64,000 nucleotides of DNA, taken from NCBI GenBank assembly GCA_037039685.1, contig JAWNGF010000001.1, positions 3,224,001 through 3,288,000 on the forward strand, given 5' to 3'. Below the pieces are notes generated by a model that was given only the letters and a program-made list of their open reading frames with translations, was not told the origin of the DNA and did not search any database. Both the position numbers and the translations under genes were made by a program. Of this stretch, positions 23,872 to 39,100 are shown in pieces; the stretch's first letter is position 1; each line of letters starts with the position of its first letter. Source of the DNA: Ceratobasidium sp. AG-K (lineage: Eukaryota > Basidiomycota > Agaricomycetes > Cantharellales > Ceratobasidiaceae).

Positions 23872-24134
23872 TTCAAGAGTAGCAAAAGCGATAGGACTTG
23901 AGTAAAAGGAGGTCAGGCACTGTTCAAACGGGAACGAAGATGATTGTCGAGTCTAGCTCGATGCCAAACTCAGGGTGTTTCAGACATCGACTGGCAGGTT
24001 TGCGCCACATCATCGAGTTACGTAATCTCAGAGCTCGGATTCCCTCAGAGTGAAGTCAAGGCTATTCATTATAATCGTATCCCATGAATTTATCAAACAA
24101 AGAAAATCAAGCCGTAAATTCGTCTCCAGGCGCA
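23872..24134. promoter_or_regulatory. Short intergenic region upstream of the Rap1-like gene
   Basis: Holds the presumed promoter of the Rap1-like gene and the 3' end of VPS4. The Rap1-like frame stays open for a further 70 nt upstream of its first ATG before a TAG, so a slightly longer N-terminus via another start cannot be excluded. Confidence 0.35.
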
Positions 24135-25896
<1,762 letters not shown>

Positions 25897-26182
25897 GCCC
25901 TAAATTAGGTTGCGATTTGGCTCTCGTCTCAAAGTCTTGTAGTGAAGGCGAGATACAGCCCTGCAAGCCGCTTGGATATGCTCGCTGGGGAACAACAGCG
26001 GATTCGGATACGTTAGACGCCGAGCATCATGTCATCACGGAATCGGAATCGGACTTAGAGTCAGACAATTTGATATGTAATTCGGAGTGGTCTCGAGCAG
26101 GTCGACATTTATCCCATGTCGCCATCGCTCAATTCTGACTTGACCACGACGTACAACCCTAGGACCCACCAATATCTCCGAA
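25897..26182. promoter_or_regulatory. Shared upstream region of VPS4 and MET2
   Basis: 286 bp between divergent start codons, so both promoters must lie here or overlap. No strong TATA box was seen. Confidence 0.4.
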
Positions 26183-27715
<1,533 letters not shown>

Positions 27716-27851
27716 ACAAATTGGGGGCGCACACGCGCTACAGTATATCAAAGTTGTATCTACGTGCGAGGAGATGGCAGTTGGTTGTATAATGGTTCAA
27801 ATATTACATGTGACTGGGTCATCCAGGAGGATTGCATGAGCGGCCGTGATA

Positions 27852-28934
27852 TCAATGACAAAGATATGGATCAACAGACGCGATGTATGTAGGTAGAGCG
27901 TCGATGTCCTCCTTGAGCTGTTCCAACAATTTCTGGCTGTAGGTATCGATATAGCTGTCGATGCAATAGTCGCACACCTGACCTGAAGTGCGGACGCATT
28001 TTGCGAGAAAAGATGGAGAGAATATTGTGGTGGTGACGGGTCGGCGTTTGAGCTCAGAGGTGCCATAGTCTACAAAGATCTGCCACCAGGTGGCATTGGT
28101 ACCGCAACCTTTGCAACTTGGGGGATCAGACTCGTTCATGGGATCATCGGAGTCGATTAGATGTAGGATATCAACTGCCCGAGCCGCACGTTTCCTGTGC
28201 AACCGCGCCAAGCGATGATAGTAGCTCTGAAATCGGGGCGTTAGGCACCAATCGGAGATATTATATCACTGGATACTCACCATACTAACGCGAGCCAGCT
28301 TGGAATGGTTATCCGCCATCATAATATCTACCTCCAAAGTCTCCTTGGATATCAATGAAGCTTCGTCGACTAGCCCAAACTCGCATGCAATAGAGAAAGC
28401 AGATAGCGGCTCCCTTTTAGCGAAATCGAGAAGCACGGCTGTGCCCAAGGCGTGTCTTGCCGCTTCGATGTTGTAGCGCCTGGCGGCCTTCAGGAGAGAA
28501 CGCAAGTGATCAACGTCTTGGACTTCGGGCTTTGGTCTGTTCGAGTAGATAAACCGAAGCATAGCGTCCAACGTGTGTGCATCGTCTTCCCATGAAACCA
28601 CCTCGATCCCGTCAGGAATAGGACCAAGTTCGGATATCTTTTGTTTGAGGAAGGATGAACGAGTATAGACAGTTTCGCGATCGACAAAAAATTCGATGTG
28701 AGGCCAGGCTTTGGTGCATCGCAGAACGAGGTCGCAGCCCTTAAAGGGCTGAAATAGAGCCGCCACTTCGACAGGATCTGACATGGAGGGGCGGTAGCCC
28801 GAGGCGGAATTGCGACGAGGAACACAGCCATCATTGTCAAGGTGTTGGTGGGAGTACGAATCCCTCGTGGTAGGAGCCTCGGGAGAAGGAGTGCGAGCGG
28901 TGTCACCCTCACCAGAGTGTACAGAGATAGGCAT
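27852..28934 (-). CDS. BTB/POZ domain protein
   Basis: Two exons (28934-28281, 28226-27852) separated by a 54-nt intron. After a Ser/Thr-rich N-terminus, residues about 55-160 form a BTB/POZ fold: GCDLVLRCTKAWPHIEFFVDRETVYTRSSF in outline, then the VVSWEDDAHTLDAMLRFIYS strand-helix unit that agaricomycete BTB proteins share. The C-terminal part contains paired cysteines (CKGCG, CDYCID) and helices. Such BTB proteins are highly expanded in mushrooms and relatives and may serve as substrate adaptors, but nothing here fixes a partner. It is convergent with MET2 and divergent from RIC1 (220 bp between starts). Confidence 0.75.
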
Positions 28935-29154
28935 CCTAACTTAGGAGAGGCTAATCGAGAGACGGACGCGGTACCGATAACCGAGAGTACACGTAGAATT
29001 TATATGCAAGTTTCTCCATAATACGAGGTCCATTTGGGGTGAATTGTTGTAAGGCTTGTAGTGGCCCAATTGCAAGCGCATTGACATGAAGGGCTGCTTC
29101 TGTGAAGCCCAAACATCGAGAAGCGCCACATCCCTTGTGACGGGCTACAACCAT

Positions 29155-32100
29155 ATGTATTTTCCTACAGCAACAGCACAGAGCTATGTTACTCGTGATC
29201 CCCTCACTGACCAACCTGTGGAGATCAAAGACTTAGCCAAGAACCAAAGTAGCACACTCTTCTGTCTATTGACCGAGGATACAATTGCCGTTTGGAATGT
29301 CCGAGTATGTTATTCATTCTACATCTCAAATACAAGTGACCGAGACCATTTAGCCTGCTTTGCTGCTGGCACACATCCTTCGGTCCAAAGTATCGTTGGA
29401 AGCTCATGGGGTTAATCGAGCCGTGTACTGGTCGCTTGATTCTCAAAGGCTGGTGGTATTGGTATGTGTATGGCCAAACTAAACGGTGCAAGTCATTTAC
29501 AATTTGGATAAACACTGACAGACCAGTACCTCTCATATTGTACTTATCAATGTCGACACGTTACCGCCAAACGAAATGCCTTACATGTCCCCTACCACCA
29601 ATTCGAACATACAACTGGGCCCTGGTGAGGGACACCCATTGCCAGCGCTGTCGCTCCGTTTTGAGGGCGTAGTCCAAATTGACGGAAACGCACTATGGTG
29701 AAACAAGGCCTGCGGCCGTTAGGAGGTGTGCTGATGGGGCCGACTGTTCGCAGTATCTCTCCTCGCGAATCCCATATTCTATTCTCCACGCAGTACCCAC
29801 CAGCGGTCCAAACGATTCCTTGGCCACACGTCGAGGCCGCCGTCCCTCAGTCCGATTCTGATAGAACTTGGCTTGGACATGATACGACACTCATTGGTCA
29901 TGATGAGCTTCCTTGGCTTATACGGATGGACGGTACGCCCATTATTTCGCTCTGCAATTGTTGCGCGTGCTTTCTAACAGAAATGACTTAGTTCATGTTA
30001 CTAGTATATCTGTGTCTCGGCTTGGAGGTGTAGAAGTCTGGATTACCTCGGATGGGCGAGCATACCTTGTGCAAATGGATGCACCGTTCGTCTCGTCTCC
30101 TATTGACACATCAAGCGATGGGTTTCCAGCTGAAGGAGTTAGACCCGATGTCGTTTCCGCACAAGAGGTAAGTTGTGGGAAAATGATAGTCTAAGTGTAC
30201 CAACACCTTCAAAGTCAGTATCGATCGACTCGTCTGGGGATTTACCGCATGACTCTAACGGCGACCGACCAATACTGGTCAACAAGTTGCGCTGGATTGG
30301 CACGTGCATACATGGGTATGACACGGACGCTCCCAGCCTCCCGGAAGTGGATCGTGCAACTTTTGCTGCGATTAATCCGCACTTTTCTGTCGTCGCTATC
30401 GGGACTGCTAGGTGGGAGAGTACGCTTCCAAGGAAATTCGTGCATTATTGATGGAGCTATAGCGGAGGTTTGGCTGTGGTGCCTTTCCCACTACCTGGCG
30501 TATCTCTCAAACACGCTCAACGTCTACTCCGCATACCTTCCCTAGCACAGACAGGAGCTGTAACATGTGCTGAATGGACTTCTGAGGGGTATGTCGTTGC
30601 TGCGATTCTTCCCGCAACCGTAGTAATTCTTTTTAAGATACGCCTTTGCAGTGGGATGGAAACGTGGCTGGGGAGCCTGGAGTGTTGGGGGACGCTGTCT
30701 CTGTTGGGCCATTGGAATGGAAAGCGTTGGGGCAGGGATTGCGATAGATGACAGTGGGTGGGTTTGATTATTAGCCTCGATTATCAGACCATAACATGCT
30801 CCTAGACTACAGGATGCATTTATGTTTGGGGTCAGAGCACTGGTATGTAATGGCGCGCTGCAGCGATATTGCTCTCATATCTTTCAGTTTTGGAATCCAG
30901 GCAATTCCGAGCTCTGGGTCTTAGCAGAAGATCACGACACCGAGAAAAACAATGCGCTAAGAGATTCAGCCTCGCTGTTTTCAATTCCATTCGTCAAAAG
31001 TGCAATTACTGGGCAACACTCTCCTGTGAGTCTTATTTAGGGCTCGTTGAAGTCGATTATACCAGAATACACTCCACAGGACAATACAAGATATGCGTTC
31101 CTTCAAATGGACGACCGGGTTCTCGTATATCGTGGGGCAGACCAACCTGATATGAGCGTAATCAACCCCGAGTCCGACGTATGGCAGCATATTCATGTAA
31201 GCCGAGCCGGTCTTTTTGGTGTCCAATCGTAAATGCTCTCAAGTAGGTCCCCGCTGCTTACCTGGCGCATAACTGGCCCATCAGGAGCGCATCTATTGCA
31301 CCTGACGGCCGTCTGATTGCCGTAGCCGGTCGTCGCGGATTGGTGCACTACAGTGCTGCCTCAGGAAAATGGAAGCGCTTTGCGGATGTTAAACAAGAGC
31401 AAGCGTTCGCTGTGAAGGGGGGTATGATTTGGTTTCATCACGTCCTAGTTGCCGCTTGCGCAGTTGGCAAATCCTACCAGGTGGGGCTTTCCAGTTAATG
31501 TGTGCTGCACTTAATGCCAATTTTTTTTAGGTGCGCCTGTTCTCGCGCGACCTTGAGCTTACCGCGCAAAACATACTACACCGCGAGGTTTTTGTCGCGC
31601 CCATAGTATGCCTCTCGCTGGTTGATAACAACTCGTTGCTCGTATACACAACCGATAACACCTTGTCCCACTTCCTGATTCTTCCGACCCGAGACTCTAT
31701 TACGCTGCATTTGTGCGGCAGCATAAGCTTCAATGGCGTCGTGGGCGCACCAGGAATAGTAAGAGGCCTGAGCTGGATGATACCAAAGGAACACAGAGGC
31801 AAGTTTTCGGAAGCCACGCATTTCTAAGTTTTACTGATGCTCAAGTTCTAGAAGCTGGCGACCCTGTCAATGACCTTACGGTCGCAACCGTGCTGCTACT
31901 AGTCGGCGGTAGACTTATTCTCTTGAAACCACGCAAGGTATACCGGGATTTGCAGTGTAAGCCGAACGATCTGACACGTCGGTTACCAGACCGAATTAGA
32001 CGAGGTTCGATACGACATGCAGATACTGGCGGACAGGATTGAGTTCTGCTGGATTCATCTCGAGGGTATCGGAACACTTGAAAACTCATTATGGGGGTAC

Positions 32101-33036
32101 GATGGGCATGGTATCCGCCTGTGGCTGGATGCCCTCACTTTGGAAGGCTCCCAACGGGCAATATCCGATACTGGGGAACAGGCGATTGAGAGCATACAAG
32201 AAAGCGTGAACATCCCGCTATCTTTTTACCCACTATGTAAGTTTGGTCATAGTAATGTTCCTAGGGCTAAAATTATTGCCCATTAGCTGTGCTAATGGAT
32301 AAAGGTATCATTATCGGGGTCGAGCACGAAATCGCCACCCGAGGATCGCTGCCGTTTGTGATGTTCAGAATTGTGCCAACAGTATGTTTTGGATTAGCGT
32401 TAGCGAACCTTGCTAAGTATTGCATAGACGCATCTATTTATACATCACATCTTGGAACATCACCTAACTCGTGGACATACCGATGAAGCTGTTCAATTCG
32501 CTACACACTATCAACACCTGGTGTACTTCGCCCATGCACAAGAGATCCTACTGCACAACGTACTTGAATCAGAGTGCGATCGGATGGATGCTCAACCTCC
32601 TCTTTCAAATATTGTTCCCGCGCTCCCAGCGGTAGTGGAATTCCTGGATCACTTTGAGACCTGTTTGGAAGTTGTGGTTGGGTGTGCTCGCAAAACTGAG
32701 ATGGCGCGATGGAATTACCTTTTTGATGTGGTTGGCAATCCTAGGGATCTCTTTGAAGTACGCGCATACATTGAGTATTGGTCGGACAGATGCTAAATAA
32801 TTTCGTAGGCCTGCTTAGGGTCAAACTTACTAAAGGTCGCGGCCTCGTACTTGATAGTCCTCCACACTCTGAACGAACTGGATGAAAGTCAAGAAGATGT
32901 TATGCGCCTTCTGCGGAAGGCAATTGATGAGAAAGAGTGGACGCTTTGCCGTGATGTTCTGAGATTTTTGCAGTCCGTTGATGAGAGCGGTCTAGTTCTC
33001 CGCCAGGCTATCACCATGTCGGGGTTACTCTCATAG
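29155..33036 (+). CDS. RIC1: Ric1, Rab6/Ypt6 guanine nucleotide exchange subunit
   Basis: Long gene with many introns of about 50-60 nt. The chosen start is the ATG at 29155 (MYFPTATAQSY), which matches the family N-terminus; an in-frame upstream ATG at 29086 would add 23 residues. The N-terminal half is a beta-propeller-like region (RPALLLAHILRSK, SLDSQRLVVL, FWNPGNSELWVLAEDHD, LIAVAGRRGLVHYSAASG). The C-terminal half is the RIC1 domain, with LTRGHTDEAVQFATHYQHL and YFAHAQEILLHNVLESE. With Rgp1 it activates Ypt6/Rab6 at the Golgi for endosome-to-Golgi traffic. It ends 126 bp from the convergent stop of the dynein gene. Exon borders in the middle were not all resolved. Confidence 0.85.
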
Positions 33037-33162
33037 TCTTGTTTCTAGTTCATGAATTGTATAATAGGCATTCTGTATACATGCAGGGTATGGTGCGTCA
33101 AGTGTAGGACAGTAAGAAAAGAGAGATAAAATGAACGCCATCAGAATCAATTGCCACCCCAT

Positions 33163-36100
33163 TTAACCTCCAGCTGTCAAACACACTGCCCGGAGTGAGA
33201 AAATATGCCCAGAATCTCCCTCGTAAGGTAAATCAACTGTGAATAGCACGTCGCTGCGGTCTTCATTGAGATATACTGGTAAGTTGAGCGACTTCTGGGG
33301 GGTGTCCGACTTGTCGACCTGGATCCAGCGAAGGTACGTGGATTCTAGCTTCATTGTTTCGCCGGAGTTGATTGTCGCGCGGCCGTCAATCCAAGTCGCC
33401 CCTTCCATTAACAGCCCTAAAGCACCGGTAAGTACGATGGATTGGTCGAAACCATAAGGCGAACCTTGTACGGCGAATGTACCCCTGCTGGGCTCTTGTT
33501 GCACGTCCAATCGAAGTGCCAATGTTTCAAGTGACCAAGAATTGTGATGCGCCACAGCTTGTCGGGTTGCGGTAACGTATGCCTCTGGGAAGAACAAACC
33601 GCCAAGCCACACGCTGATGTTGTCATAAGACTGGACCTTCGTGATTTCTTCTAATTGCGCCAATCGTTGGACCAGGTTTTGGATCCATTGAGAGACTGCA
33701 ATGCCGCGTTTGACTTTATACCTGCGCCAATGATCGGGGACAGTGCCTACGAAGGTGGGTTTAGTCCGAGAGTGTGTATGTAATAATTATATGCGTACCT
33801 TTCGTTAAGTGGCTCAAAAGAGTGCGGAGGTGATTAGTCTGTTTGAGCGAACCAGAGCAGACCTTGATCACGTCGGACAAATCCTTGCGAATCTGTCCCA
33901 AAAGCCTTCCACCAACTGCGATCTCACGGGCAAAGAAGCGGTGTAGTGGATCCTCTGTGCTCCCTGAAGTCTGCCTTGACAACTCCTGCGCAGATATAAT
34001 AAGCTAGGTGGCACGGGCACTCTCGGGCAAGCACTCACGGTGGGCAAGTTCTTCAGCCATTCTTCACAGTGCTGGTGCAGGGTGCGCATCCAGGCAGGTT
34101 GCTGGTTGGCACTCTTGGTTGATGAGCGATTCCCAGACTCGGCCTCATCCTCGTCAGCAAGCGTTCGCATTTTGCGCAACTTCCCGAGCAAAGCGTTTCC
34201 TAAAACAATAAACTGAGCGATTTGCGCTGAATGTTGCCGATCAACTTACCTTGGGTAATAGCGATGACGGTTTCTGCGGTTGGAGGCAGGCTCAGCCACG
34301 ACGTAGGCTCTCGTTCCGGAAGGCCGTTGATCCAGGAAGTGAAGTGATCGAGCTTGGCTCCTTCGGGAACTACGAGGACAGAATCTGTGCTAGTCCGTGG
34401 AACGAGGTCGAAGTCGACGTTGTATGCTTGTGGAGTAAAGAGGCCATCGACAAACGAATCCAGAACACGTTGATCAAAGTCACTATCAACACGACCACCA
34501 TACACCGACTGTTTCACCAGCGTACGGACCGCGTCCCACGGAATGGATGCAGGGTCAACGTTTGCTTTGCCGCGGGCGGTCGTGCCAAGCCAAGTATCGA
34601 TAGTGAGGAACGCAGAGGCGAGGTCAGAGTCGTTGAAATCGTAGGCCTTGCTCCAACCCAGTGGGACATAGCGAAGGCGCTCTTGAACGACGGCATGGAA
34701 CCATGCGAGAAGGAAGTATAATCGTAGTTTCTCCGCGGGTCCTTGTGACAATCGCGCTGGCGATATATTCTTGAATGAGTCGAGTAGATTGGCCTTGATA
34801 CCCGGAGGGGGCTCGTTCATGAAGATCCTGGATTGGCGGAGAATGTTTACCGGGATGGAGGGATTCGCTTCCATTGTCAAGAAAAGGCGGAAACTGCGAT
34901 GAGGACTAAGGTTTTGAAGTCGCTTTTCAAGAGCGCTGAGCCAAGAGGGGGCAAGGTGGACGTTTTTGAGCAAAACCCACGACCCCTGGCGAGCTGCCAC
35001 GGCGATAGCATCATCCGCCAACGAGAATCCTTCCTGAGAGCCCATAGCCACTGTCTTGTGCCGAACGCCGGTCGCTTGAATAAGGTTCTCGACTCGATAG
35101 CTCGCATCATAGCCGGCCACCGAGACCAACGCTAAGGGCGTGGCTGGTTGCACCTCGTCGTTGACCACTGTCCCCAAATCGTAGGCCGCCTGAGCAACCA
35201 TGTCGGTGCCAAATACCAACGTTGTGAAGATGGCAGTGACTTGCAACAGTCGGTCTGGCCGGAAGCACTTGATGAGGAGCATATGCCGAATGGCTTGCAC
35301 CACGGCTAATGATGGAGTTTAGTACGGAAATTTAACACCCGAAGCATAACTTACGCCCAACTGTATCTGTCCAAGGGCATGGAACAGACTTCTCTGGGTT
35401 GTTGGAGTTCAGGAAAGATTCCCACTCGGAGGGATTTTCGGCTATGTGATTCTCGACTCCGTCGAAAAGCGCGTGCTTGGAGAACACAGCGAGACGCTCC
35501 TTTGGTCATCGGACAACAGCTCACCGCTGAGAGACGTGGTTTTGGAACTAGATACGTCGGCGCTATCAAGAAGCAACTCGAGCCCGTTACTAATGGTTTG
35601 GTCCTCTTCACCTCGCAGCTTGATCTGGGCAAGTAGAACAGCGAGGACCAGATGGTCTCGATGTAAGAGCGCGCGCGAGGTTCTCTTGTAGACCATCAAG
35701 AACAGGTCCTCGGTCAAGATTTCAAGCCTGCGTCGATAGTCGGTAACTTTGGCCAGTTCGGGATTGTTATGGAGCATCGTGTCGAATATATCGAGGAAGA
35801 ATCGCAACGAGAACTGGTAGAAGTGGTTGACGAGGTTGAGCTGTTCTAGCACGAAAAAGACGGCGCTGCAGGACTGCGCGAGAGGAAGATACTCGGCGGT
35901 GACTTGTTCGACCTCGCGCATGACAACGTCCGTTTCTTCGACTTTCCGAGTGATTTCTGCTGCCTCCTTCTTCAAGGTCTCCAGCGTGTCTATGACTTTG
36001 TCGTCATCCAATATATTGCCGGTGGATTCGTTCAGGGCTTGTAGTAGGAGCTTCTCCAATGTTCGAAGGCGTAGCTTGAACTCGCCTTGGACCTTCATGA

Positions 36101-39100
36101 GATCTTTGCGTTTGTGGTCTGTGTCCGGTCGCTCGGTTCTCAAGACTTGATCAAGGGATTGGCTTTGGAGACTACCACGGGTCATCGTGAAATTGACGAA
36201 CGTTACTCGACTGCAAATATCGGGGGAGAATTCAACGGAGGGATCGCGTGTGGACAAGAACATGGTGAACGCAGGAGAAAAGTCGATATCCTGGCTACCC
36301 AGTCGAATAAGAACACGGCCGCCGGTGCGTCGTATCTCTTTGTTCAAAACAGCGTTGAGAATGGGGTCAAGACGCTCGACATCCTGTATGAGGATTGGGT
36401 TGCCAAAGCGCAAGGCGCTCTCGAGAACCTTGAGGAATGCCTCGTCAAGGAAACTAGTGACGGCGATCTTCTTGTCCTTGTACTCGTTGAGCAAGAAAGA
36501 GGTTGCTTGGCCAGTTGGATCGATGATGAGTGGGTAACGATTGAACCTCTTGAGCATGATTGCGTTCTCGGTGCATAGATTGTCGGAAGGCAAGCCCTTC
36601 GACTGCCACCCGAGGCGGTCATCGGCGGTCGAAAGATATTCGGGGAGCGCGAGTTCTGTCTTGAAGCTAATCCCAGCGTCGGACAAATGAACAGTCCATT
36701 CTTGCCACATAACTTCGCGATAGTGCTGGTCGAAGAAGCCGCCGTAGGCTAGGAATGCCGCGGATAAAAGAACATCGCCAACGATTGTGCTCATCTCGGT
36801 GTCGAATGTTCGACTGCCCTCCTCCCAACGGGTTTTCTCGGAAGATAAGCTTTCCAACAGGGTCATACTACGATCAACCTTGCTTTGAACGCGCTCCATT
36901 TCGGTCTTGATGGCTTGAACCTCGCTGATGAGGACGGCGTACTCTCGTTTGTAGCGCTCGATGCTAGTTTCAAGCTCGGAGATCATTTTGACGATCGTGG
37001 CCGCCGACTGTTTGGTGGTCTCGGCTTTGCGCTCTAGCTCGTCCACCTCGTTTCGTAGAGGCTCGACTTTATCAAGAATCTCCGAGAATCGAACCTGGGC
37101 GATGGTCCACTTGACTAGCGGTCCGCAGGCTTTGGAAGCACGATTGACGGTTTCGAAATTGAAAGTGGGTTGCGACAAGTAGTCCCGTTTCATCTGCTCT
37201 CGCAATGTCTTGGTCATCTGCCGGTTCGTGTCGAAGTTGACGATGCTCGCAATGAAGTCCTCGCGACGAATAATGCCCTGAACGGTCCTCCAGCTATCGA
37301 TCTTGTTACCCAAAACAGTACAGACCGACTCCATAGCCATCTTGACAGCGGCGGGGGGATTGGCCATGGCACGGACCTCTGTGAGGTGTTGGCGCTTGAT
37401 ATTGCTGACGGCGGACTGGGCTTCAAGCACGGCTGGCTCCGCATCAGCGAGATCCGCCATGACGACTCGGCGACGCTCTTCGATTTGCTTGTCTTGCTCA
37501 ACCAGAGCGGCTTGGATCTGAATCGACGAGGCTTTTTTAGTTTCTGCCTCTTGTTGGTCGGTAACCATGCGTTTCAGCTTCTCGTTAGCCTCTGTGTTCT
37601 TGGCTTCGAGTTGGGTATTCTTGATCGCAAGGCTCTTGCGCAAGTCCTCGACCTGAGTAACAGTGTCCCGAAGCTTGTCGAGCCCGACGTGAAGATGCCG
37701 CTGCTGCTCCTCAAGCTCGTCTCGCTTCTCGTTGTAGAGTCGAACATAGTGATGCAAGCTAGAGAATAATCAGGTAATGCTCATCAGGGCAAGTAGCTCA
37801 ACTCACAAGTCGAGATAATGCCTAGGCGTAACATGGTTGTAGCGACCTTGCCTTCGACTTAACCGCAAGTTGATTTCGTGGAGCGACTGGTGAACGTGAA
37901 CGAGGGCATTGCCCACCGCGGCACGATGGCTCGGAGGGAGTTCGAGATGGCGGTATGCGATGGGGAAGTTGAGTGGAGCGGCGTAGGACGGAAGGTCCAA
38001 ATCGAGGCTGTTGGTGAACTCTTGGCCGACTTGATAGAATGCCTGGTCGGGCCAGTCTCCAAACCAATCGAGCACGCATCGGTTGAAAAGCGCAGGAGAA
38101 GTTGCTGCGCGAGAGGCGAGTCCGTTTTCGGGTGGATTCATTGTGAAGACGACGTGCAGATTCTTGGCAACTTGTTGGGTGAACCAGCGATACAGCTCTT
38201 CATGTGAATCGAGCATGAGACCATCGCGTTGAGAGCCCTCCTTGCAGGCGGTCATTAGAGCAGCATGTTCGTCCCCTTCGAAAAGGCCGGGAACTTCTGC
38301 GTTTGCGAGCAGCGTATTCATGCGCTCCAAGAATCCAGAGTCTAACACGTTCGATTCGTCCATGATAAAGCAGATTTTCTCTCCTTTGCATCCTGATCGG
38401 CGAAGAACGGTGCGCAAATCCTCGTCGAAATCATCGCCGGTGTATTTGTTTGAGACCTTGATTTGGAAAACACTAAGGCCATTCATCCATGCGACGAATC
38501 TTGACAATGTTGTCTGCACGGAGAGTACAAACAATACATGTAAGTGGCAGATAACGAAACATGGCACGACTACTGACCTTTCCACTACCACTGACACCAA
38601 TCAACAACAAATGACCTTGTACTTGGCGAAATACCCGATCGATTCGCAAAACGTGATCCAGTACGTCGTTGAAGAGCACAAGTTGCACATCGAGCTCCTC
38701 CTCGTGGAATACTCGTAGCCTAGCCTTGGTGTATTCTCGCAGCTGCTCTCTATCGACGGGAATGTAATGACGAGACGTCCAGTTGGAGAAGAGAATAGGG
38801 CGGGCGAGCGCTTCTTCCTTGTTGATAGTTGGGAAATGTTGCAAGGCGTATGAATCAATGTGCTCGTCGGTCCAGGCCCGCTCTTCCTCGGTCACCAGTC
38901 GATCTTGGAACAATCGCAGCGCCTCATGTGCCCACACGCGTACGAGACCCTCGGCGGAGAGCGCGTCCAGGGGGCGAATCGCCTCGTAAATGCCACGAAC
39001 CCACCGAGTAAGCTCGCGGGGACTGTAGACATAATGAGCTTGCGCATCGGTTGTGAATTGCTTTTGGGACGCAAGATAGAACTCGACCATTGCATCAGTG

